Under the pieces are notes generated by a model, which did not search any database, was not told the origin of the DNA, and saw only the letters and a list, made by a program, of their open reading frames with translations. From Branchiostoma floridae (taxonomy: Eukaryota; Chordata; Leptocardii; Amphioxiformes; Branchiostomatidae): 62,042 nt of DNA. The position numbers and the translations under genes were made by a program. This document shows, one piece after another, positions 35,190-46,479 of this stretch; within the stretch, counting starts at the first letter, position 1, and the number at the start of each line of letters is the position of its first letter. The stretch spans positions 1,192,189 through 1,254,230 of the forward strand of contig NC_049990.1 of the NCBI RefSeq assembly GCF_000003815.2, in the 5' to 3' direction.

Positions 35190-35648
35190 TTGCTTCCCCA
35201 TGGGTACAATCTGAAACTGTTTAAGACGTTCGGACTACCGGTGGCTGACTTGGTAACGGTGTACTGTGGATTTATCAGTCCTATTCTGGAATATTGTGCA
35301 CCAGTGTACCACAACAGTCTTACAAGCAAACAGACCGCAACCTTGGAACTTGTACAGAGACGCGCCTGCCGAACAATCCTCGGGCGTCACTACACTGACT
35401 ACTCATCAGCCCTGCAACAGTGTGGACTTGAAACACTGGAGGAAAGAAGAACCAACCTCTGCCGTAGGTTTGCATCCAGTATGCAGAAGTCAGAAAGAAC
35501 TGCACACCTGTTACCGCAAACCCGTGGTCAGACGCATGGCCGTAACCTGCGGAATTCACAAACACTGACCGTACCTACCTTCCACACTACAAGATTCCGC
35601 AACAGTCCTGTACCATCATGTCCGATAATTGGTAGTATTTTTTTCTGA
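35190..35648 (+). pseudogene. C-terminal fragment of a non-LTR reverse transcriptase
   Basis: 152-codon frame with the pattern of the RT thumb and C-terminal region of CR1/Jockey-like LINEs: ISPILEYCAPVYHN, LELVQRRACRTILG, then LEERRTNLCRRFASS and HGRNLRNS. An in-frame stop at 35175-35177 cuts it off upstream, and no YxDD core is present. It is a 5'-truncated dead copy. Confidence 0.75.
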
Positions 35649-36131
35649 ATCACCGTAGTTTAAAAATACTGTGCGTCGAAATGGGTCCATGAAAGCCATG
35701 AAGATATTTTCACGCAAGTGGATGACATAACGATAACAGTGTGGACTTGAAACACTAACGGCCATGAAATGCGCTTCAAGTTTCTGCCGACGTTTTGCAT
35801 CTTCCGCAATTCAGAAAGAACTGCACACCTGTTACCGCAAACCCGTGGTCAGACGCATGGCCGTAACCTGCGGAATTCACAAACACTGACCGTACCTACC
35901 TTCCACACTACAAGATTCCGCAACAGTCCTGTACCATCATGTCCGATAATTGGTAGTATTTTTTTCTGAATCACCGTAGTTTAAAAATACTGTGCGTCGA
36001 AATGGGTCCATGAAAGCCATGAAGATATTTTCACGCAAGTGGATGACATAACGATTTTATAAAAGATGTGTCATCGGTAACGGCCATGAAATGCGCTTCA
36101 AGTTTCTGCCGACGTTTTGCATCTTCCGCAA
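35490..36131 (+). repeat. 321-bp tandem duplication over the RT tail
   Basis: CAGAAAGAACTGCACACCTG through GATGACATAACGAT is present at 35491-35734 and 35812-36055, practically identical. The following phrase AACGGCCATGAAATGCGCTT is at about 35757 and 36079. The junction in the first copy carries GTGTGGACTTGAAACACT, which also occurs within the RT at about 35421, suggesting template switching or misassembly. Confidence 0.8.
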
Positions 36132-36444
36132 TACGTCCTGCAATCTTCCGCAGAATTAGAACACGTAACGTTAAAAAAAAAAATTCTGGACGTCCCGCAA
36201 TCATCTGCAAAAATTGTATGAAAGACGCCAGAAGGTTTCCGCATACGCAAGAGATATGTTGCACATGTACATAGTACAATAGTAGTTGAAGGTAGGAGGT
36301 CCATAACAGATCAGTCAGAAAACATTTTTATTTCCCAAACAAAGGTGCTTTAATCAAGAAAGTGTGGTATTCATTCTTTGGTCCATCTATCTATGATAAG
36401 CAACTGGGTTGACGGCTCAGCAATAGAAAATGCTCATTAACTGG

Positions 36445-36930
36445 ACCTCATTAACATAATTTATCAAAAGGTTTGTATTCATTGAATTTCTCTGATAATA
36501 AACATGATTTGTGAACAGGTTTGGCGCACGATGAAATATACGCAATTGTTCTTGTCAAAATCACTTAAATCAGTTTCTTTTTGTACAGTTTTGTGAAAAG
36601 TTTATGATATGGCTATTTTAAGAACCACATTCAAAGTATGCAAGCGTAGACAACTTAGTACATGAGTGGTGTGTACATCCTTGAGTTTTCAGAACCTCAT
36701 TAACATAATTTATTAAATGTTTTTATTTATTGAATTCCTCTAATAATAAACATGTTTTGTGAATGGGTTTGACGCACCATGAAATATACGCAATTGTTCT
36801 TGGCAAAATCACTTAAATCAGTTTCTTTATGAACAGTTTTGTGAAAAATACATAATATGGCCATTTTATAAACCACATTCTAAAGTATGCGAGCATACAC
36901 AACTCTCTGCATGAATTCTGTGTTCCACAT
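36445..36930 (+). repeat. 249-bp two-copy tandem repeat
   Basis: ACCTCATTAACATAATTTAT starts at 36445 and 36694. Both copies share GAAATATACGCAATTGTTCT and ATCACTTAAATCAGTTTCTT. Moderately diverged. Confidence 0.8.
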
Positions 36931-37349
36931 CACTTGGGGTAGCGCATAGTGTAAGCAGTCATTCACGCTGATGAAGTTAATCTGAAGCGTGATGTTTGCT
37001 CTATCTTAGCTTGGTCGCCTGGATCGCCACCCTGTTAGGGGAAGCCTTCGGGCCTACCCTATATACCTTTCGGGGGAGCTGTCCAGCTTGTCTTCAGACT
37101 GACTCTAGAATTTGTTTTGTTTGTCTATCCCAACAAAAAGGGAGTCAAAACAAACTCCTTGGTCAAACCAATGTGTTTTGCCCTTCAGGAAAACATTAAA
37201 AAATAATGTCGCATCAAGGGGTCGAACCCACATTTTCTGGGTTCAAAGTGATTGCCTGAAGTTACTTTTTTTCTTTAATTATTCATATTCATAACGCCAC
37301 AGCTGAGAAAACAAAACAAATCGCGACGATCACGGATGTCAATCATTCA

Positions 37350-37363
37350 GTAGCCATGGTAAC
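37350..37363. promoter_or_regulatory. X-box (RFX) consensus site
   Basis: GTAGCCATGGTAAC fits the RFX X-box consensus GTNRCC-(0-3)-RGYAAC exactly. RFX factors drive motile-cilium genes such as dynein assembly factors (established knowledge). It lies 3.7 kb upstream of the DNAAF1 ATG and about 0.9 kb inside the presumed transcript start at 38.3 kb. Function is inferred. Confidence 0.45.
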
Positions 37364-37393
37364 CAATAAAGAAGCTATTCGTCACTCAGTGGC

Positions 37394-37407
37394 GTTGCCA
37401 TGGCCAC
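37394..37407. promoter_or_regulatory. Second X-box-like site
   Basis: GTTGCCATGGCCAC matches the X-box consensus with one mismatch (GGCCAC for RGYAAC), 30 bp from the first site. Paired X-boxes are common at ciliary genes. Both fall inside the 34249-37734 candidate element. Confidence 0.35.
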
Positions 37408-38281
37408 ATCCAAGCGGGGAAATCCCATCTGCCACGTTTGTTAACTTGTTGTCTAGGTGACCTGCATCGGAACTCTGTAGGAAAAAAAAACCGACATGAG
37501 ACCATTAACTGTCGTCGGAAGGCCATCAGATTAATGTCGGAAGTTAAAAGTCCATCGGATAAGTGCCGTTATATCATTGGAAAATCGACATTGGAATACG
37601 GTTTTCCTACGAAAATCCAAAGGGCAAGACGGATCACCGTAAATTCCGACGAAAAACCATCATATTCCCACATGCACGCGCCGATGTTTTTCCGACATTT
37701 TTCTTGGGTAAACCCCACCTCCCCGTGCACTGTGACAATGGTTAAAACATTGACTGTAACCATTTGATACAAGTCTAATACTAATAAAGCCACAACTGGA
37801 CTAAATTGTCAGGGTTATTGTCATTTCATTTAAATTTTAGAGGAGGTGAAAACAGGGAACCACAAAACTGTAACCTTTTATCATTCTCTAAACTATGTGT
37901 AATTTAAAGCTCAAATTTAGTCTAAAGAAAAGAAAAACAAAGAAAATGGACGGAAAACTGAAATTTTCAAACACCCAGATTGATAACATCTGTCGTCGTG
38001 GAAGTTTGTTGGTCTTAAGATTTAGTAGCGGACGGAGACTTTGTGACGAATGACTAATTTTTAGCGAAAACGGTGTTATGTTGTTCTGAACCTTTCGATC
38101 GCCCCCCTCCCCACTTAGCTCGATCTCGAGTGACTGCCAGAATCTAGTCGCAAATACGCTTTTTTACACATTCTATTGACATCGACCTTCCCGGAAGTAT
38201 TCCGAGTAGATTAGATGGTAGAATAGACCGTGAATTACTTCTCACAAATCTTAAAACCTGGTTTATTCAACTAACTCTCAC

Positions 38282-38350
38282 CTGACGCAGTTTCAGTTTC
38301 CCACCACGGCGAAACAAAGATGGCGCCCTAGCAACATTGACAAACACATC
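38282..38350 (-). other. DNAAF1: Candidate DNAAF1 non-coding first exon
   Basis: On the minus strand a GC-rich segment (CTAGGGCGCCATCTTTGTTT) ends in a consensus donor (GTCAG then GTGAGAG; exon end 38282). It would splice to the acceptor about 30 bp before the ATG at 33684. Two GTTGCTA half-sites resembling X-box halves lie nearby (around 38330 and 38355). Upstream start of the exon is not defined. Inferred. Confidence 0.4.
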
Positions 38351-39026
38351 ATAGCAACGGCGAACTCTCGCAAAGTCTCGTCAAATCTCGGGGTGGTTTG
38401 TAAAGCAAATTTCACAAAAATCAATAATTTTCTCATGTCACGAGTGCTGATAAAATAATAAATCAATATATTGTTTCCTTAAACTATAGGAGTTTGCTTA
38501 ACTTTCCGCCAAGACAGTGTCTACTTGTTAACTTATCAACTTAGTAGCTGTTGAGTTTGTTGTTTCTTTAGTCTAGTTTATTTCTAGGAAATGTAAAGAA
38601 AGTGTAAGAAAATCGATATTTTACCTTTTACAATACTGTGATACTCATGCTAACTACAAATGTTGGTGAAAAGAATATAATTTGCTTGTTCTATGCCTTT
38701 GTCAAGTAAAGTTGCCGTAGGAAATACGTTTCTAATATGGGGAGGGAGTCCGCCCAATAGAACAGCCCCTAACTCAGTAATCCCAAGATGGCGTCAGGTG
38801 TGATATTGTTCACGGTTTGTGGGCAGAATTTATGTTGATGTGCCGTGCTTAAGGCTCTAACGGCAGCTGTTACTCCACTAACAGCCCCAGCGCCCTACAG
38901 GAGGCGAACTTGACGAGACTCTGCTGTTCGTACGGGCGGGGAGAAGGCGGGAAAACTTGCAGACGACAGGTTCCCTCAGTGCACCTGTCCGTTAGTTCTG
39001 GTCCCGTTATACGTGTTTGCACCAGG

Positions 39027-39239
39027 ATGAGACTGGTACTTTTCCTGGCGGTTCTTACAGCGGTGCTGGCGCAGACTCTCGCCGAGGAGGGCGCCACGGA
39101 GCTTCCGACGGGTTTCCCAGCCGAGCCGACGGCGGGCCCGTGCGACGGCGTGTCTTGCCTGCACGGGGGCACCTGTACGGAGCAGGCGGGCGGGGCGGCA
39201 TGCGTGTGCGCCCCGGGGTACCAGGGGACACAGTGCGAG
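39027..39239 (+). CDS. First exon of a secreted EGF-domain protein
   Basis: The ATG at 39027 opens a signal peptide (MRLVLFLAVLTAVLAQTLAE, 20 residues). A short spacer and one EGF-like domain follow: CDGVSCLHGGTCTEQAGGAA then CVCAPGYQGTQCE, with all six cysteines in canonical spacing and the GGTC and GYQGTQC signatures. It ends at a strong donor (GAG then GTAAGG; 39239/39240) in phase 0. An upstream in-frame ATG at 38910 exists, but the peptide from it lacks a signal sequence, so 39027 is preferred. Codon use is GC-rich, in a CpG-rich promoter context shared with DNAAF1 on the other strand. The protein may be extracellular matrix or membrane-anchored. Downstream exons were not recognised. Confidence 0.8.
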
Positions 39240-42200
39240 GTAAGGCACGGGGGAGGTTGGCTTGTTTTCTTACGTTTTTCTAGAGCTTTTTCCTCTTCAT
39301 GATGCATTTCATTAGACATGGTCAGTATAAAGGTTTACACAACAAAGCAAAGTTGAACTTGAAATAATTATCACTTTATAGTTTTATGGTTTTATTGTTA
39401 CATTTATTTAACGGTTAGTTACATGGATGAAATTGATAGTGCCATTATGAAAATGCCTTGATGTAAAACACACTCTTAAGATATCTGATAGCAGATGTCT
39501 TAATGAATTACATGTAGCTGATATGCTGATAAGTTTACAAGGTATGATTGAAACTGAAAGTGCTGAAACATGAAAAAATTCTCTTAGTCTTACTCAATTC
39601 ATGTCTAGTCATACATAACGTTATCTTACTGCATTAACGTTACGTTCTACTTATTGACAGTTTCTTTTATATCATCAGATTGATACACTGTTTTTTTTTC
39701 TAAAACAATACCTGCTAAACATTAAAACATATGCATCACTACCACCACACATTGTTATTATGTTAACAGGACACTCCCAGCCCTGACAAAGTGTTACAGA
39801 TGGCACAATGCTGCATACAGATAACAAAGAGCACGTTTTCTTGCCTCGGGCACTTAAAACTGACGCACACATTTACCAGCATGTGGTGCTAAGTGCTCTA
39901 AGCTAGCCGCTCTGTTCGTACATCTCTGTCAGGTCCAAACATTCCCACCGGATGCCATAGAACCAGTGATTCAATCACGTTGACAGGTTTATTCTCTGTA
40001 GGGTCATTATTGCCCATTATAAGATTTGCGGAGCTGCTCCGATTATCTGTGCTCAATTTGATTTGGTGCATGTAAACAAGCTACCAGCTGGTAGAGAGTT
40101 CTCGGGTGGTTTGGTTTTGCAGCATATGTATTCAAGGGCTTAGATACTTGTGAGCTAACATTCAATGTTATAAGTACCATTTCTCAGATGTAATTATATC
40201 CATTTTTTTCCACTTTGAATATGTTAGTTGACTATTCAGCAGTATATTCAATTTTGGCGCTGCTAAGTACTGATTTTGCTGTTGTTGTTGCAATTGATTA
40301 TACTAGTCAATTTGATGCATAATTTATGCACAGTTGTATAATTTGCGATGTGAATATTTGATCCATCCCATTAGACTAATGTAAATTGTTTGGGGCACAT
40401 CTGTCTAATTATATGTACGTTTGTGATTCTCCATATGCACAATGTAACATTGCCATATATATATTCATACTCTGCTCTGTGCTGCTGTTTTTTTGTCTGT
40501 CGGACTGAAACGGTTGTAAAGCAGTATGACCTTAAGGGGTGAAGTCTGCCATCTCTGAATGCCTCTTACACTATGGAAAATAGTTGTAAAGAACTACGTA
40601 TGACTATCATATTTGGTATCTGTAATATTATAGTGTTAATGTTGTAAAGACAGAGCCGAAACAAAATTATCTTGGAACATTTTGATAGTCCTATATATCT
40701 GCTACCTTCCTCAAGGCAACCATCACAGTTTACCAATCATAGTAATGTGATTTAAAAGAGATATATCTCACCATACATATTACCCTTTCACTTCACTTTC
40801 ACTTTATTATATATTAGACCTTATCTTCTTTCTTCCTCCATGAAATTAAACCACTGCAAAGTAGATGATTTCACAGTTGTTGAGGGCCCCACTTGATCAC
40901 TGAGACGAAGTTGATTTGAATTTGATATTGTTGAAACGAGAGAACGACCGACGATGAATGTGACACTTATATTATAAACTGATGACCTTATCACCGACCT
41001 ACCTCGAGATATAATTTCAGATAAGCCAGTGTCCCCCTCCCCCTGAATCATTCTGTATTCTGTATTCATGAACCAATATTAAACCCTTCAGCAGTCGTGC
41101 ACCAGAGCTGTGCAGGCACGCAGCACTGCAGAGCTGTATCTGTATTAATTACAGTTGACTTGTGGTTGATAGAATTGCCCTATGGCTTTATTGAGCGTTT
41201 CAGTCAACCAAAACACAGTTACCATAACGGAGTTTATAGGAAAATGATTTCACTTAATAAACTCTTTCTCACTATCCGGTCTGTTGTCAGTTGTTTCCCA
41301 TCAGGCGAAGGTTGGACTTGCTTGCATGTACATATTGAGGCTTCGTGGCAGCTTATATATCAGTATGAAGTTATCAGACATGCCTCAACTACACTTACGT
41401 GCATGGTAAAAGGACCTCGAAGTGTGATGTCATTTTAGTACCTGTGACCGTGAGATTTCCAGATGGGGTGTAGCATATAGCGCACGCAAAGTTACATCTG
41501 GGATTAACAATTGATCCACATGTACATGTACTCCTGTGGAAACCGCATTGTGGGATTTTGTACAGCGCAACGTAGGATTTCATCCGCAATTTGCAATTTA
41601 TATGATTGATGCATACCAGCTTTAACTTCCAGTTTCCATATTTGAGGAGTCACAGATGACTTGCCTTGATAAAGTAATTACGTCTCATAAAATTACTTTT
41701 TGCGCAGAGCATGTAAGGATTTGACGTGGGGATTGCTCGGTGATCCATTATGCTTATGCCTGCCAGTTCTGATTGGAATTGCAGTGCTTTTCCCTGATAA
41801 GATAATTCTATTAAGGCTGATGCTTTTCATGGTAGTTAAATGTACATGATTGTATAGGCCACGTCAGTGGGGTTTATTGTTTTTCAGGTTGTTAGAAGGG
41901 AATTTCAATAACAGCAAAAATATTACACAATTTGAGAGTAGACCCAAAACGCTGCAGTACTTGCAAAGTACCACTCTGGTTAATATTCTAAACCATGAAT
42001 TTTGAACTTTCAGTTTCAATGCATGAAAAATAAATTGATAAAAAAATCTACATAGTTCCAGGCTTGGAGGAAATCTGTGTGTGTGAGAGTGTTAGTTTTG
42101 ACCTGAGTCATAAAACAAATAAAAAATTTTATAAAGGAGGTTCATGTATGTATAGCTCCAATGTTTAAGGAGAATCATGTATATGATATGTTATGATATA

Positions 42201-42270
42201 ATATATAATTTAACATTTAAAAAAAACTTCCTGGTCATAACAGTTAGACTTGTAATCTTCTCGGTGCAAG
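39240..42270. other. Probable intron of the EGF gene, no exon recognised
   Basis: AT-rich sequence without ORFs of recognisable domain. A minus-strand Cys-rich reading at 41395-41589 has no splice signals. A segment around 41270-41350 (CTCACTATCCGGTCTGTTGT) recurs in diverged form at about 60345-60400. Confidence 0.4.
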
Positions 42271-42433
42271 CTACCCTGGTATCCAAAGAACAGCGCTCGC
42301 GGCTACAGTTCTTTCCCGGGCCGCTAGCAACATAGCCCCGTCAATCGAATTAGCCGGCCCGGCGAGATACGCCCCGCGCAGTGAAGGCGTAATAGCCTCA
42401 GCCGGCTAAGTTGTACTCTGATATCCAGGGTAG
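42271..42433. mobile_element. Short GC-rich MITE with 7-8-bp TSD
   Basis: Ends CTACCCTGGTATC and GATATCCAGGGTAG, flanked by GTGCAAG (42264-42270 and 42434-42440). The interior holds GC-rich inverted words (TTAGCCGGCC and AGCCGGCTAA). 163 bp, non-coding. Confidence 0.85.
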
Positions 42434-42981
42434 GTGCAAGCCTGTCCAGTGTCCACTTTCCTTGACTGCATCAGTTTCCTGCATCACAATGCTGCACCTT
42501 ATACGGCACGTCACATGTCCTGTTTGGCATTCCCATCTGCCTGCTTGAAACCAAGACAAATGTCGCTGCATTGATCTGAAATAAAAGCCAGCGGAGTGGG
42601 GTTTACGGCATCCCTTGGAGATTGGTCATGTTCCCAGAAAAGCTCCCGCGTAAATCTGTCTGTAGTCCTGCCATGCTTTACACCTTATCTCTCCGTCAGA
42701 GTTAGTCAGGTGGTGTAGCTATTCTGTAGAACACACCAGGTTTGCATGTATAAGGCAGCAGTTGCTTGTTGAGTAGGCCACATTAAGGTATTTCCTTGGT
42801 TATTGGAGAATGATGTTGAAGTGAAAATGTAAGGCAAGGACAAGATGAAAACAGAGGTAAAGGTACACATGATAATGCATAACCTTTTTTAAAGCTGTAA
42901 GGGCAGTTTGTTGTTATGAACTTATCTACTGTGTGAGTAGGGCAATTTTGGCATCGAGAGGCAGAGCCCTTGGCATCCCTT

Positions 42982-43343
42982 CAGGGCTCTAGCCAGCGTC
43001 CGTTTTTCCGTCAATTGACGGAAATTTGATGCGCCTGACGGAAAAATTTTAAAACTAATCCGTCAACCTTGAAGGACAAAATCCTTGGTGGAAGCCACGG
43101 GCGGCTTGGGGACGCCGTCCACGGCGGTGAAAGCCACACACTGTTTGTTTTGCTATTACTATGATTGGTGCCAATGTGTGTCGGCGCTCTTTTGAATACG
43201 ATAATCTCATTAAAACCGGTTTTTCACGGTCTCAATGGCAACATTTACTACTTTGTAGTGTCATAGGGAAAATTAATTTTCGCGGTTTTCACGACGATTG
43301 GAATTGGCTGACGGAAAAAAAATTCGAGCTGGCTAAAGCCCTG
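42982..43343 (+). mobile_element. hAT-type MITE, inverse copy of 19372-19736
   Basis: Ends CAGGGCTCTAGCCAGC and GCTGGCTAAAGCCCTG. The flanks CATCCCTT (42974-42981) and CATCCCTC (43344-43351) are an 8-bp TSD with one mismatch. Full-length homology to the 19372 element on the opposite strand. Confidence 0.88.
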
Positions 43344-43405
43344 CATCCCTCTTCTCTAACCTGTTTTAACATCCTGATGTAGTGAAAGTAAGGAAAGTCG
43401 TGTAA

Positions 43406-43766
43406 GGCCACATCAATTTAATTTCTCGGTTCACGGATTCGCTCGCTCCTATTTTTTGGAAAAAAAAAATAAAAATAAAAATTACCACTCAGCAAATTTT
43501 CACCATCAATGAAACCATTCATCAACTTTCTGGTGTAGCAAATTGGCCTTTATATCATAAGCTCCTTAAAGTGTGGGTACAGGTGCTGTTACTGTACAAT
43601 AATAGTGTTTTTGTACTTTTTTCAAGCTGAAAACTTTTTTCTTTATGTTTTGGATTAGCCGTTACCTTTACCTCAACCATTTTACAATTTTTATTTTTAT
43701 TTCGCCCTTTCGCTCTATATTTTTTATGAAAAAATCCGTGAACCAAAAAATTAAATTGGTGTGGCC
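43406..43766. mobile_element. Harbinger-type MITE, copy 2 (inside SINE)
   Basis: Same family as 28476-28841. TAA flanks at 43403-43405 and 43767-43769. Removing it with one TAA restores the SINE phrase GTGTAAAGTGCC known from 11690, which proves the insertion. Confidence 0.92.
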
Positions 43767-44454
43767 TAAAGTGCCATTCCCAAGAGCATCTAAGATTGCT
43801 AGGCCTAGGAAAAAAAATGTTGTGTTTCCTGTTTCCCTACCTACCCTAAAAAAACCTGCCGACCCTAGACTTTTTTTTTGGGTGGGCAGTGGAGTCACAT
43901 AGCTTCCAGTTAGAATTTTTATTTGGCCTGCTTCCTATTGAAGTAAAACACTGCTTGTCCTATCTAATGAAGGATAAATGTATCTAACATGCACAAAATT
44001 AAAGTTTGACATTGAAAGACACTAAGTGTCATCATACCTTTCAGTTTACTTTGTTCAACTGTATTGTAAATATGTATCACTAGAATTTTGGCCAGCCTAA
44101 AAAAAAATACAAGAAAAAAAAAAGATAATCCACAGCACGAAAACAACTATTTAAGCAAAGTTTCAGAGATACGTATAAAAACCTTAAAGGCTGAGAAATA
44201 TTTCAGAAGATTTTAAGATCTATTAAAGGCATCGGAAACATACATCTGGCCTTTACGTAAGATTTCAGCGTTTGTAAATGTAACTTAATCTGTCGTGTTT
44301 CTTTACGTGAATTTTACGTCTATTTTAGCATGCCGAAAAGACAACTTAAATGTCTTAAAAAGTTATAAAAGATAATCCGTATTACTGTTTTACCACTGTG
44401 GCTATATTTTCTGTCAAAACTCACAAATACCGTTTCTCTAGATCTGTTACAAAA

Positions 44455-44554
44455 NNNNNNNNNNNNNNNNNNNNNNNNNNNNNNNNNNNNNNNNNNNNNN
44501 NNNNNNNNNNNNNNNNNNNNNNNNNNNNNNNNNNNNNNNNNNNNNNNNNNNNNN
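44455..44554. other. Assembly gap (100 N)
   Basis: Run of exactly 100 N within the TIR element, left of the 115-bp array. Confidence 1.
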
Positions 44555-44689
44555 TTGATAAAGCATTGCGTCATCTGTTTTAAAACAGTGGCAAGATTTA
44601 CAGTCAAAACTGACAATTGCGTTTTCCGGTACAAAATGTTATGTTAATACCTCAGCAAAGTCAAATACAATACTCGCAAGGTTTGATTC

Positions 44690-45900
44690 GAACAGGGAAG
44701 ACCTCTTACGTTTGGCTTATATGCGCTCCCTTACGTTATATGAAATGTTGCGTTTTTCTGTTGAATATACGCCATGAATAATTTATTTCGAACCGTCGTG
44801 CACGCAAGGAAGACCTCCCCCGTTAGCTTATATGCTGCCAAGACGTATATGAAATGTTGCGTTTTTCTGTTGAGCATACGACATGTTTAATCTTTAAATC
44901 CGCGCAGTTTAAGCGAACTAGGGGAGACCTCCCCCGCTTAGCTCATATGTTGCCAAGACGTATATAAAATGTTGCGTATTTCTGTAAAACACACGATATG
45001 TTTAATCTTTGAATCCGCGCAGTTTAAGCGAACAAGGTGAGACGTCCCCCGTTTAGCTTATATGTTGCCAGAACGTATATGAAATGTTGCGTATTTCTGT
45101 CGAACATACGACATGTTTAATCTTTAAATCCGCGCAGTTTAAGGGAACTAGGGGAGACCTCCCCCATTTAGCTTATATGTTGCCAAAACGTATATAAAAT
45201 GTTGCGTATTTCTGTTGAACATAAGACATGTTTAATCTTAAAATCCGCGCAGTTTAAGCGAACTAGGGGAGACCTCCCCCGTTTAGCTTATATGTTGCCA
45301 AAACGTATATGAAATGTTGCGTATTTCTGTTGAACATACGACATGTTTCATCTTTGAATCCGCGCAGTTTAAGCGAACTAGGGGAGACCTCCCCCGTTTA
45401 GCTTATATGTTGCCAAAACGTATATGAAATGTTGCGTATTTCTGTTGAACATACGACATATTTAATCTTTGAATCTTCGTAGTTTAAGACTTTCAGCGAA
45501 CTAGGGGAGACCTCCACCGTTTAGCTCATATGTTGCGAAGGCGTATCTGGAATGTTGCGTATTTCTGTCAAACATACGACATGTTTAATCTTTCAATTGA
45601 ATCCGCGCACGTTTAAGCGAACTAGGGGATACCTCCTCCGTTTAGCTTATATGTTGCCCAAACGTATATGAAATGTTGCGTATTTCTATTGAACATACGA
45701 CATGTTTAATCTTTGAATCCGCGAAGTTTAAGAGAACTAGGGGAGACCACCCCCGTTTAGCTTATATGTTGCCAAGACGTATATGAAATGTTACGTATTT
45801 CTGTTGAACATACGACATGTTTAATCTTTGAATCCGCGTAGTTTAAGCGAACGGGGGGGCACCACCCCCGTTTTATTTATTGGCTTATACAGTCTCAAAG
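44690..45900 (+). repeat. 115-bp tandem array, about 10 copies
   Basis: The GCGAACTAGGGGAGACCTCC mark recurs at 44913, 45028, 45143, 45258, 45373, 45496, 45617, 45732 and 45847 (mostly 115 bp apart, twice 121-123), with two more diverged copies to the left. Units include AACGTATATGAAATGTTGCG and GAACATACGACATGTTTAAT. Confidence 0.95.
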
Positions 45901-45916
45901 ACAAAGGTTTTATGAA

Positions 45917-46453
45917 ATGTTGCCTTTTTCTGCTGAACATACGGCATGTTTGAAGCGCAGTTTATGCGAAAAGGAGGATCACTTTTATATACCGCATATA
46001 TGGTCTGAACTTCCAGGGTCTAACTCAGGCCGCCTGTTTTTTTGTGGCAAGTTGAGCCGAGAGCTAAGCGCCGGTAGAAATACCGACTACTACACTATTA
46101 ATATCTCCGCGACTCAACCTCTGCTTGAAGAATACGGATGTAGTAGACATAGCGTTTTGTGTAGTGAGTGGTGTTTTCTCTATGTTTTTCTTACTATTAA
46201 ACGGCGAGCATTTCTACAAGTAAATGTACGAATGATGTTTACTTCTTTATCTGCAAGCAAGCGTCAAGAAAGAACAGTTTGGGCACACAGGCAGTGTCTT
46301 CCCGTGTTGCTCGTGTTTATTTTGGTTATTGTGATATGCGTGGGCAGGCTAGATGTTAATTTATTCAGCGTTAATTCGTACGCGTATGCGCCATGGGGCG
46401 CGCCTCCGTCTGTGGCCGGCATACTATTCATACACAGCGGCTGTGTCATGTGA
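45917..46453 (+). CDS. ORF in the TIR element, possible captured type II membrane protein start
   Basis: 178 codons, no homolog recognised. The second half contains a likely start (MM at residues 106-107), a basic segment (SASKRQERTVWAHRQ), one strong membrane span (CLPVLLVFILVIVICVG, residues 127-143) and a luminal-type stem. This is the layout of Golgi type II enzymes such as glycosyl- or sulfotransferases. The first 100 residues overlap the last array unit and are probably not coding. The ORF is single-copy between two satellites and is followed by more open sequence and AATAAA at 47047-47052. Cargo of the transposon is an inference. Confidence 0.35.
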   Translation: MLPFSAEHTACLKRSLCEKEDHFYIPHIWSELPGSNSGRLFFCGKLSRELSAGRNTDYYTINISATQPLLEEYGCSRHSVLCSEWCFLYVFLTIKRRAFLQVNVRMMFTSLSASKRQERTVWAHRQCLPVLLVFILVIVICVGRLDVNLFSVNSYAYAPWGAPPSVAGILFIHSGCVM

Positions 46454-46479
46454 TAGGATGTATCCAATGGTAGAAAAGA

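Larger units (their letters stand above)
34249..37734. mobile_element. Candidate CACTA/EnSpm-type element, 3.5 kb
   Basis: The termini are an 18-bp perfect inverted repeat CACAGTGCACGGGGAGGT. It is flanked on both sides by ACA (34246-34248 and 37735-37737), and 3-bp TSDs with CACWG ends are the EnSpm/CACTA pattern. Both subterminal regions (34260-34470 and 37450-37720) are dense in TCCGA/TCGGA pentamers, as expected of transposase-binding repeats. The inside holds a reverse-transcriptase relic, two tandem duplications and a 100-N gap; no transposase is visible. It sits in the presumed DNAAF1 5' UTR intron. Confidence 0.55.

Noticed and set aside
37200-37265. tRNA-like sequence with GGTCGAACCC and GGGTTCAAAG
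   Set aside because: No complete acceptor or anticodon stems could be drawn; at most a worn SINE end.
41097-41589. Plus ORF at 41097 and minus Cys-containing ORF at 41395
   Set aside because: No acceptor/donor pair and no family resemblance; part of the segment recurs near 60.35 kb, suggesting dispersed repeat.
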